DNA from: DATDRQ01 sp035291645
GTDB taxonomy: Bacteria > Chloroflexota > Anaerolineae > Anaerolineales > UBA4823
Direction of reading: 5' to 3'
NCBI GenBank assembly: GCA_035291645.1
Contig: DATDRQ010000288.1
Span: 1-5,233, forward strand
DNA length: 5,233 nt
Shown here: positions 1-5,233 of the stretch, in pieces
Position numbering within the stretch: position 1 is the first letter of the stretch
Layout: each line of letters begins with the position of its first letter
The notes under the pieces: generated by a model
What the model saw: the letters and a program-made list of their open reading frames with translations, nothing else
Database searches by the model: none
Told to the model about the DNA's origin: nothing
Program-made: the position numbers and the translations under genes

Positions 1-841
1 CACGGCGAGTCAGGACTTTTACCAGGTGGCGGCGGTAGGCTGCGGTGGCGTGAATATCGCTGCTGGGGTGGACATCTTCCACCGCAGCGACTTCAGCCGC
101 CGCACGCAGCGCTTCAGTGGTGGGGATCTGGCCGATCAGCACCTGGGCAGCCTTATGAGCTTCAACCGGTCGATCCCCAACGCTCAGAAAAACGATGCGG
201 GCATCCTGGCAGGAATTACGACCATCCAAGGTTACAACGGCCGCGACGCCAACCAGCGCGAAATCATGAGAGCGGCGGGCAAGTTCCAGCAGCGCCGACC
301 CGCTGCGGGGCGGCTGGGACGGCAATACCGCTTCCACCAGCAGTTCGTCGGGTTCCAGGAGCGTTGCGAACATTCCGAGGAAGAATTCCTTGGCGGGGAC
401 CCAACGCTCCCCGCTTTGGCTGCGTAAATGGAAACGACCATCTAAAGCCACACTCACTGCCACCAGTTCAGCCGACGGATCCGCATGGGCGATGCTGCCG
501 CCAAAAGTCCCTCGATTGCGAACCTGTGAGGTGGCGATATGCGGCATCGTCTCAAAGACAAGCGGAGCATATTTAGCAACCAATGGATCGTGTTCGACTT
601 GGGAGTGGCGGGTCATGGCTCCGATGGTTATGTCGCCGTTCTCGCCCACGCCAATACTGGACAGGGCGGCGATATTATTCAAGTCGATCAGTATCGAAGG
701 CTGAGCCAGACGAAAATTCATCATTGGAATCAAGCTTTGACCACCGGCAAGAACTTTGGCGTCGTAGCCATGCTCGGCCAGGTGGGATAAGGCTTCATCA
801 ACTGTCCTGGGGGCATAATATTCGAAGGGAGCGGGTTTCAT
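1..841 (-). CDS. FAD-binding medium subunit of a molybdenum hydroxylase (xanthine/CO dehydrogenase family), 3' end cut by window edge
   Basis: The frame is open from the ATG at 841 to the window edge: 280 residues with no stop. Subunits of this family are about 285-295 residues, so only a few C-terminal residues are missing. Seen: the N-terminal MKPAPFEYYAP opening typical of CoxM/XdhB-type proteins; the first FAD loop AGGQSLIPMM at residues 32-41; the second FAD loop RNRGTFGGSIAHADPSAE at 108-125; the ARRSHDFALVGVA block near 188-200; and a YRRHLVKVLTRR tail that normally closes the family. In known enzymes this subunit passes electrons from the molybdenum subunit and the 2Fe-2S subunit through FAD, acting in the cytoplasm. 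The molybdenum and iron-sulfur subunits are not in the window and would be expected beyond the left edge. The start is supported by AGGA at 848-851, six bases upstream. The family is clear; the substrate (purine, other N-heterocycle, CO or aldehyde) cannot be read from this subunit. Confidence 0.93.
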   Translation of the reverse strand, partial: MKPAPFEYYAPRTVDEALSHLAEHGYDAKVLAGGQSLIPMMNFRLAQPSILIDLNNIAALSSIGVGENGDITIGAMTRHSQVEHDPLVAKYAPLVFETMPHIATSQVRNRGTFGGSIAHADPSAELVAVSVALDGRFHLRSQSGERWVPAKEFFLGMFATLLEPDELLVEAVLPSQPPRSGSALLELARRSHDFALVGVAAVVTLDGRNSCQDARIVFLSVGDRPVEAHKAAQVLIGQIPTTEALRAAAEVAAVEDVHPSSDIHATAAYRRHLVKVLTRR

Positions 842-847
842 GTGTGT

Positions 848-859
848 TCCTATGTTCCT
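848..859 (-). promoter_or_regulatory. Ribosome binding site with a duplicated AGGAAC motif
   Basis: Read on the minus strand, the sequence before the ATG at 841 is AGGAACATAGGAACACAC. The element AGGAAC occurs twice, at 854-859 and 846-851. The proximal AGGA lies six bases from the start and is the likely Shine-Dalgarno; the distal copy is too far away for ordinary use. The site fixes the start of the FAD-subunit gene. Confidence 0.6.
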
Positions 860-910
860 GCCTTCAAGCTGCTATGTGTTTTTTCAGGAAAACGATCATC
901 TTCTCAACCA

Positions 911-1801
911 TTAATTCCCAGGCATCCCATGGTCGATCAACACCTGCTGCTGGTGGATGGTTTCCTCAATAAAATTTTCCAGTGTCGAAGGAGGGCGCCG
1001 GAGAAGCCAGCTCAGGACTTGCGGGTTGCCCGAGAATCCACGCTCACGGTAATAGCGGAACATCCTGGCTAAGGCCTGGACCTGGTAGTCCCCCAGACCT
1101 CTGGCGCGAGCCTGTTTCTCCCACTCAGGAAGGGGGATCACCTCGACCTTAACCGCACGACCGGTTCGTGTGCTCAGGATTGCCGCGATCTCGGTTTGGG
1201 ATAACCCAGGCGTGCCCACCAGCTCGTAGGTCGCATTCGCGTGGCCGGATTCGGTCAGCACGGTTGCAGCCACCTGGGCCACATCCAGCAGATTGACAAG
1301 GCTCAAGCGGGTCTCAGCCGGGTAAGGGACCGGGAAAAAGCCCAGATCGCAGATCGTCTGCCAGCGGGCAAGAATGTTTTGCATGTACACGGCAGGTTGC
1401 AGGATGGTGAAAGGCAACCCGGATTCGATCAGCCGCTGCTCGACGAGCAGCTTATTCCAGTGGTGCGGCATAGCCTCAATTTGTGGGTGGAGCACGGAGT
1501 GGAAGACGAAGCGCTCCACCCGGGCAGATCGGGCAGCTGCGATTACGGTCTGACCGATGGGTATCTCTGCGGGGCTGACGTTGGGACAGATGTGATAGAC
1601 CCCCCGGATGCGGTCAAAAGCCGGCTGCATGTCAGAATGGTTTCTCATGTCCCCTACGAGAGCATCCTGAACGCCCAAGGACTGAACTGCGGGGATCTGG
1701 TCAGGCCGGTGGACCAATGCGCGCACCGTCTCTCCCTTGGCGAGCAGCGCCCGCAGGACTGCGCGGCCGGTTTTACCAGCTGAACCAGTGACGAGAATCA
1801 T
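911..1801 (-). CDS. NmrA-like NAD(P)-binding protein (atypical short-chain dehydrogenase)
   Basis: A complete 296-residue protein. Seen: a Rossmann fold from the first residues, with MILVTG and the glycine motif G6-S-A-G9-K-T-G12 (GxxGxxG); basic residues just after the second strand (R27, H31, R32), which in this superfamily often favour NADP(H); a GVYHICP strand at 67-73; and the NmrA-type segment W115-N-K117 ... E-Q-R-L-I-E-S-G-L-P-F-T-I-L-Q-P at about 121-136. The tyrosine of the classical YxxxK pair is absent, as is common in NmrA/triphenylmethane reductase-like members. Such proteins either reduce a substrate with NADPH or sense the nucleotide redox state. Start choice: an in-frame TAG at 1808-1810 excludes upstream starts, and the glycine motif begins at residue 6, as the family requires. 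No clear Shine-Dalgarno precedes it, so translation may depend on ribosomes finishing the cyclase gene 34 nt upstream. Its role in the pathway is unknown. Confidence 0.9.
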   Translation of the reverse strand: MILVTGSAGKTGRAVLRALLAKGETVRALVHRPDQIPAVQSLGVQDALVGDMRNHSDMQPAFDRIRGVYHICPNVSPAEIPIGQTVIAAARSARVERFVFHSVLHPQIEAMPHHWNKLLVEQRLIESGLPFTILQPAVYMQNILARWQTICDLGFFPVPYPAETRLSLVNLLDVAQVAATVLTESGHANATYELVGTPGLSQTEIAAILSTRTGRAVKVEVIPLPEWEKQARARGLGDYQVQALARMFRYYRERGFSGNPQVLSWLLRRPPSTLENFIEETIHQQQVLIDHGMPGN

Positions 1802-1835
1802 GTGGGTCTATGAGGAATATTCTCGAATTTCCCAA

Positions 1836-3569
1836 TTAGCCGGCTTCCTTGAATGCAATGAATCGACCCCACATGGAGGTAATTTCCAGTCCTTTTTGCA
1901 GATAGCAGCCAAGGTAGTATCTTCCACTCTTAATTCCGGCAATATCTTTCGCCAGGTTTTCTGCGTGTACGATCTTCTTCGGGAAAAGGTTCAGGTGGGT
2001 GTCCTGATAATACTTCTCCAGCGGGAACATCTCGTCCCAATCCTTGCCGAAATCCTCGATCAATTTGCGGTTGGCTTCCTCGAAGGTTTTAGGATGCCAG
2101 AGGCGCTGGATGGTGTTCATCGGGTGATCTTGACTGACGGCGTCGATGCCCAGCCACTTGAGCTTCTTATCGATGCACCATTGGGAAAAATCCGGCGATG
2201 GACCGGGGTGTTTGATCATGTAACGAAATTCATCCGAATCCGGGCTGTTCCAGCCGTATTTATACCAGCCTGTCTTGAGAATCAGGATGTCTCCCTGGCG
2301 GATGTCCACCACGCTTTCGATCATCTCGGGGGTATAAACGCTGGAGTCGGATACCAGGTGGGAAATATCGGCGATCACACCGGGTCCAACCCAATCCTTG
2401 AGGGGAACCTGACCGATGCTTCTACCCGCAGGCCAGAAATGCTTCTCGCCATCCATATGCGTCCCCAGATGAATACTGGCGTTGCAGATCGAGCCATTCC
2501 TGCCCATTCCGAAGAATTGACCGCCCACCCGCTTGGTATAGGTTACAGTCAAGGGAATATAATTTGCCCATTGGGGCGTTCGGACGCTGAAGGGGACGGT
2601 CAGGTCTAACATCGCGGCCGAGGCCATGAATTCGAAGAACTCGCCTTCGCCCATGCCATCCGGAGGCAGCAGTGCGCAGGCCCGCATCCAGGCTGTCTCT
2701 ACCTCCATGAAGGGGATGGGAAGCAGCATGATCCAGGCACGTTTGTTTTTTAACTGGTCGATCTCGCCGACGATCGACTCCGCCAGCAGGAGATGAGCCT
2801 TGGGCATCGTCATGTGGGTGATCTGGTAATATTCCTCCCTGGGATACATCTCATCCCAGGATTTACCATATTCCGCAACCATCTTGGCCTCGGCTTTTTC
2901 AAATTCTTTGGCATGCATGTTCCGGATGGGGGTATTCATGGGATGTTCTGCGCAGCCGCAATCCACCCCGATTACTTTGAGCTGCATGTCCAGCGCCCAT
3001 TTGAAGAAGTCAGGTGAAGGACCGGGATGCCTGACCAGGAACCCGAATTCCTTTGATTCAACGCCGCCTTGCGCAGCCGGATTATAAACGTCGGGCAGGT
3101 CCCAGGAATAGCGGTGATACCCGGTGTTGATGATCAAGATGTCCCCTTTTTTTACGGCAACCCTTTTCAGGATCATTTCAGGCGTGTAGAGGCTGTAATC
3201 AGAGACTGCATCGGAAAGGTCCACCACCACACCTGGCCCGCACAGATCTTCTAATGGGATATCAGCGATAGCCCGCCCACCGGAATGGAAAGCGGTCTCA
3301 CCCACCAGGTGAGTCCCCACGGTGTTGCTCCAATTCAGAATCTGGCCGTTCGCGCCCTGACCTCCACCGTATGCCCCGGTGACCCTCTTGAAAAAATGGA
3401 TCTCCAAAGCTTTCTCTCCGGGCCAGGGAGGGGTGAAGATGCTGCACCCTTGAGTCAGGTCTAACTGTTTGGCGCTTGCCAGGGTCTGGATGAATCGTTC
3501 GCGCTCCATCGGTGCCTCTCTACCAGATGGACTTTTTTCATCTTGAACGGTTGAGGTGGTCTGATACAT
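1836..3569 (-). CDS. Tandem two-domain cyclase-family metal hydrolase (kynurenine formamidase/isatin hydrolase-like); N-terminal half lacks most metal ligands
   Basis: A 577-residue protein made of two copies of a fold that usually stands alone at about 210-300 residues. Copy 1 spans about residues 26-302 and copy 2 about 311-574. Each starts with a short helix and an LDLT strand, and each carries GPGV..D..S, SLYTPEMI or SVYTPEMI, GDILI, HPGPSPDF (181-188 and 454-461) and HPMNT (209-213 and 482-486). Over residues 111-156 versus 395-440 I count 26 identities in 46. Copy 2 has the family metal signature HxGTHxDxxxH as H367, H371, D373 and H377, plus H525 and E537, spaced 12 apart as in KynB. 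The usual proline is glutamate (E375). Copy 1 has T83, H87, V89 and A93 at the signature positions but keeps H252 and E264. The family hydrolyses formamide, lactam or similar bonds using Mn or Zn; the substrate here is unknown. The start at 3569 is chosen for its strong ribosome binding site; an in-frame ATG at 3509 (557 residues) is also well preceded. The reading frame is open further upstream to 3668, inside the previous gene, but nothing supports a start there. Confidence 0.92.
   Translation of the reverse strand: MYQTTSTVQDEKSPSGREAPMERERFIQTLASAKQLDLTQGCSIFTPPWPGEKALEIHFFKRVTGAYGGGQGANGQILNWSNTVGTHLVGETAFHSGGRAIADIPLEDLCGPGVVVDLSDAVSDYSLYTPEMILKRVAVKKGDILIINTGYHRYSWDLPDVYNPAAQGGVESKEFGFLVRHPGPSPDFFKWALDMQLKVIGVDCGCAEHPMNTPIRNMHAKEFEKAEAKMVAEYGKSWDEMYPREEYYQITHMTMPKAHLLLAESIVGEIDQLKNKRAWIMLLPIPFMEVETAWMRACALLPPDGMGEGEFFEFMASAAMLDLTVPFSVRTPQWANYIPLTVTYTKRVGGQFFGMGRNGSICNASIHLGTHMDGEKHFWPAGRSIGQVPLKDWVGPGVIADISHLVSDSSVYTPEMIESVVDIRQGDILILKTGWYKYGWNSPDSDEFRYMIKHPGPSPDFSQWCIDKKLKWLGIDAVSQDHPMNTIQRLWHPKTFEEANRKLIEDFGKDWDEMFPLEKYYQDTHLNLFPKKIVHAENLAKDIAGIKSGRYYLGCYLQKGLEITSMWGRFIAFKEAG
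3515..3520 (-). promoter_or_regulatory. Possible second Shine-Dalgarno for an internal start of the cyclase gene
   Basis: GAGAGG lies five bases before an in-frame ATG at 3507-3509 (residue 21 of the 577-residue form). The 20 residues before it are polar, show no recognisable conservation and lie ahead of the first domain. The shorter 557-residue product is therefore possible, either alone or alongside the longer form. Confidence 0.4.
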
Positions 3570-3574
3570 AGCTG

Positions 3575-3581
3575 CCTCCCT
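3575..3581 (-). promoter_or_regulatory. Shine-Dalgarno for the tandem cyclase gene, overlapping the upstream stop codon
   Basis: On the minus strand AGGGAGG ends five bases before the ATG at 3569, and its first two bases are the last two of the TAG stop (3580-3582) of the DUF1116 gene. A terminating ribosome would sit on this site, which suggests translational coupling and similar output of the two proteins. This site is the reason for choosing 3569 over starts further upstream. Confidence 0.75.
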
Positions 3582-4824
3582 AGAATCCATATTTCTCTGC
3601 ATAGGCCAACAAGGCCTGTTCGAACATGGCCATCGGCGGGCGCACCAACCCGGCCCCAACCTGCCCAACCCCGGCCTCCTTATGGGCGATCCCGGTGTTC
3701 ACGCGCGGCGTGATGCCGGTTTCGACGACCTTACGGATGTCGATCCCGGTCGGGGTGCCCCGGAAATCCAGCGGGGGGATCGTGAAGTACTTGTGCTCGG
3801 TAAAGCAAATCTCGTACATTTCCAGGGTAGTATTCAAGGCATCCTTGGGCGTCCCGCTGACGAAGGTGACGATCGCCGGCGCGCTGGCCATGGCGAACCC
3901 GCCGATACCGGCCGTCTCTGTGATCGTGCTGTCGCCGATATCGCCGCTGGCGTCTTCGGCCTTGAAACCCGGGAAGTAAAGCCCCTGGGGGATGGCAACC
4001 GGCGCGGTGAACCAGCGATCGCCCAGACCACTCACGCGGATGCCGAAATCGGTGCCGTTGCGCGCCATCACGCTGACGATGGTGCTGCCTTCGATGTTAT
4101 GGGCAGTGTCAGCCATCGCTTTGCAGGCTGCCATGACCGGGTTGAGCACGCTGAGGGCATTATCGCCCAGGGAGCGGAGAATCTCGGAGGCGACCTCAGA
4201 ATTATCCGTCGCCTTTACGATATGGGGCGCCAGATTCTTGGTAAACAGAATCGAGCCGGCTTTGTTGCGGTTGTGCCCTTCATCCCCCATGTGCAGAGCT
4301 TCGGCTAAAAGTACTCGCATATCGATTCCGCCGCTCAGCTCGATCGCCTTGCCCAATACCGGAGCCATCACGTCTTCCATCCAGCGCAATCGATCTAATA
4401 CTTCTTGGCTGTAAGCGCCGTAGCGCAGGACTTTGCCATAGCCTTCATTCAGATTCGAGTAGGATTTGTTCCCATGGGTCCTGTTTTCTAGAATGAAAAC
4501 GGACATGGACGGGCAGATGACTCCAGCCATCGGACCGACAGCCTGGTGGTGATGGCAAGGTTCGAGTTTGATCGCCCCCGATTCGACCAGGGCGCGCGCC
4601 TCGGATTCGGTTTTGGCTTTGCCCTCGAAGATCAAGGCGCCGGTGATGGCGCCCCGCATCGGTCCAGAGGCTCGTTCCCAGGTGATAGGCGGACCGGCGT
4701 GGAGCAGTAAATCCTCGCGCATGCCGGGGATCACTTCCAGCGCCTTTCCCAGTCCGATAACCACCGGGCGCGCTTCCATCATGCGCTGTGTGGCTTCGGT
4801 ATTTGCTTGTTCAATGCCCATCAT
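3580..4824 (-). CDS. DUF1116 protein, YlbE/AllG family (oxamate carbamoyltransferase subunit-like)
   Basis: A complete 414-residue protein, matching the roughly 420 residues of E. coli YlbE (AllG). Seen: HAGPPI at 42-47; GPMRGAITGALIFEG at 54-68; HHHQAVGPM at 91-99; ENRTHGNKSY at 113-122 followed by NEGYGKVLR; MGDEGHNRN at 179-187; MARNGTDFGI at 253-262; the glycine-rich GDSTITETAGIGGFAMA from about 297; and a GIDIRKVVETG ... NTGIAHK segment at 360-382. These conserved blocks are characteristic of DUF1116. From family knowledge, E. coli AllG works with AllF (FdrA) and AllH as oxamate carbamoyltransferase, converting oxalurate to oxamate and carbamoyl phosphate in anaerobic allantoin use. Neither partner is in this window, so the exact reaction here is open and no symbol is assigned. 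The gene sits 65 nt after a carbon-nitrogen hydrolase and 10 nt before the cyclase, supporting a role in breaking down an amide- or ureide-type nitrogen compound. Confidence 0.9.
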   Translation of the reverse strand: MMGIEQANTEATQRMMEARPVVIGLGKALEVIPGMREDLLLHAGPPITWERASGPMRGAITGALIFEGKAKTESEARALVESGAIKLEPCHHHQAVGPMAGVICPSMSVFILENRTHGNKSYSNLNEGYGKVLRYGAYSQEVLDRLRWMEDVMAPVLGKAIELSGGIDMRVLLAEALHMGDEGHNRNKAGSILFTKNLAPHIVKATDNSEVASEILRSLGDNALSVLNPVMAACKAMADTAHNIEGSTIVSVMARNGTDFGIRVSGLGDRWFTAPVAIPQGLYFPGFKAEDASGDIGDSTITETAGIGGFAMASAPAIVTFVSGTPKDALNTTLEMYEICFTEHKYFTIPPLDFRGTPTGIDIRKVVETGITPRVNTGIAHKEAGVGQVGAGLVRPPMAMFEQALLAYAEKYGF

Positions 4825-4889
4825 TTTCTCCTCTCTCTGCTAAGGAGAGCGATGCAAGCTGGGAAAGAAAGGGCAAGCGCCCCCCTCCA
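4825..4889 (-). other. Intergenic spacer between the carbon-nitrogen hydrolase and DUF1116 genes
   Basis: This 65-nt spacer holds the ribosome binding site for the DUF1116 gene. On the minus strand it also has a four-base-pair GGGC/GCCC hairpin (4871-4882) followed by TTTCTTT, and a five-base CTCTC/GAGAG inverted repeat just upstream of the Shine-Dalgarno. Both stems are short; at most they could act as weak attenuation or mRNA-processing elements. No -35/-10 promoter was recognised. Confidence 0.3.
4828..4832 (-). promoter_or_regulatory. Shine-Dalgarno for the DUF1116 gene; favours the second of two adjacent ATGs
   Basis: On the minus strand the start region reads AGAGAGGAGAAAATGATG. AGGAG is only three bases from the first ATG (4824) but six from the second (4821). 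The second spacing is nearer to normal, so the mature product may begin one residue later. The coding annotation is otherwise unaffected. Confidence 0.6.
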
Positions 4890-5233
4890 CTACTGGCGAG
4901 GGAAGCGTTTACCCGGTTCGAATCGGGAACGAGCTTCTCGAAGGATCTCCTTGTAGAGGTTCAAGTTGCGATCTTCTAAGTGGTCGAAGTTTTGCGGGCT
5001 GTTGCTGCCCCAGGTGATATAACGCAGGGGGTCGGGATCGAGCCTGGCAGCAATGATCTCTTCCGTGCCGCGCGCCTGCGCCAAGCGCCAGGCGATCGGG
5101 TTGACGATCATACTGTGACCGAATCCGTAATTTCCTTTCGCGTCCGGTCCGACTAAATTGCTGGCGACCAGGTAGACGTGATTATCATAGGCGCGGGCGG
5201 CATTGGTGAGGTACCAGATGTCATAGCTGCGCT
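4890..5233 (-). CDS. Carbon-nitrogen hydrolase (nitrilase superfamily), C-terminal part; 5' end cut by window edge
   Basis: The frame is open from the right edge (first whole codon at 5231) to a TAG at 4890-4892, giving 113 C-terminal residues of a family that is normally about 260-320 long. Seen: a DIWYLTNAARAYDNHVYLVASNLVG segment near the visible N-terminus, which matches the conserved block after the catalytic cysteine in nitrilase-fold amidases (typically RA.EN..yvv.aN..G); then GFGHSMIVNP, matching the G.S.ivdP strand; then EEIIAARLDPDPLRYI, matching the usual 'vi.AdlD...' strand; and a basic tail, LYKEILREARSRF, ending KRFPRQ. The catalytic Glu, Lys and Cys lie upstream of the visible part and cannot be checked. 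Members hydrolyse amides, nitriles or N-carbamoyl compounds; an amidase or N-carbamoyl hydrolase would suit the neighbouring DUF1116 and cyclase genes, but that is inference. It is the first visible gene of the run. Confidence 0.88.
   Translation of the reverse strand, partial: RSYDIWYLTNAARAYDNHVYLVASNLVGPDAKGNYGFGHSMIVNPIAWRLAQARGTEEIIAARLDPDPLRYITWGSNSPQNFDHLEDRNLNLYKEILREARSRFEPGKRFPRQ

Noticed and set aside
1241..1783. A 180-residue plus-strand open frame opposite the NmrA-like gene
   Set aside because: It is entirely covered by the minus-strand gene with its intact Rossmann motif, and has no independent support.
1812..1824. The short palindrome GAATATTC and its flanks in the cyclase/NmrA spacer as a possible operator
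   Set aside because: The perfect part is only eight bases and AT-rich, with no second copy near any promoter in the window.
1737..2609. A 290-residue open frame on the plus strand across the NmrA-like and cyclase genes
   Set aside because: It lies antisense to two clearly recognisable proteins, has no recognisable domain, and looks like a by-product of minus-strand codon use.
3570..3668. A 33-residue N-terminal extension of the cyclase protein beginning inside the DUF1116 gene
   Set aside because: The extension overlaps coding sequence of the conserved DUF1116 C-terminus, is rich in Arg, Cys and Trp as in out-of-frame translation, and lacks a ribosome binding site, whereas a strong one sits before 3569.
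3682..4308. A 208-residue open frame on the plus strand inside the DUF1116 gene
   Set aside because: It is fully antisense to a conserved full-length gene; its composition (many R, D, G, H) is typical of shadow translations and shows no family motif.
4866..4882. A possible Rho-independent terminator after the carbon-nitrogen hydrolase (GGGC-GCTT-GCCC then TTTCTTT on the minus strand)
   Set aside because: The stem has only four base pairs and the T-run is interrupted. It is too weak to call a terminator between two genes that otherwise look co-transcribed.

Overview
The window reads as one stretch of a bacterial catabolic operon. All five genes are on the minus strand, so transcription runs from high to low coordinates. 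In that order they are: the C-terminal end of a carbon-nitrogen hydrolase (nitrilase superfamily, cut by the right edge); a DUF1116 protein of the YlbE/AllG family; a double-length 'cyclase family' (kynurenine formamidase-like) metal hydrolase; an NmrA-like NAD(P)-binding protein; and a nearly complete FAD-binding (medium) subunit of a molybdenum hydroxylase of the xanthine/CO dehydrogenase family, cut by the left edge. The gaps are 65, 10, 34 and 69 nt. No internal promoter or convincing terminator was seen, so a single transcript is likely, with its promoter off the right edge and probably more genes off the left edge.

The organism cannot be fixed from this piece. GC is moderate (mid-50s percent by eye), Shine-Dalgarno sites are purine-rich and bacterial, and the gene set resembles free-living bacteria that degrade nitrogen compounds. 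Chloroflexota (Anaerolineae-like) or another environmental lineage is a guess from general protein style. There is no rRNA, tRNA, CRISPR array, transposase or phage gene.

Inferred joint function: a molybdenum hydroxylase oxidises an N-heterocycle or similar compound, a cyclase-type metal hydrolase opens a ring amide or hydrolyses a formamide-like bond, a carbon-nitrogen hydrolase cleaves an amide or carbamoyl group, and the DUF1116 protein handles a carbamoyl transfer or phosphorolysis step, as its E. coli relative does in oxamate carbamoyltransferase. The substrate is unknown. 

The most unusual item is the cyclase gene. It encodes two tandem copies of the fold in one chain. The C-terminal copy keeps the metal-site signature, while the N-terminal copy has lost three of its four signature residues and so looks like a catalytically dead or repurposed half.
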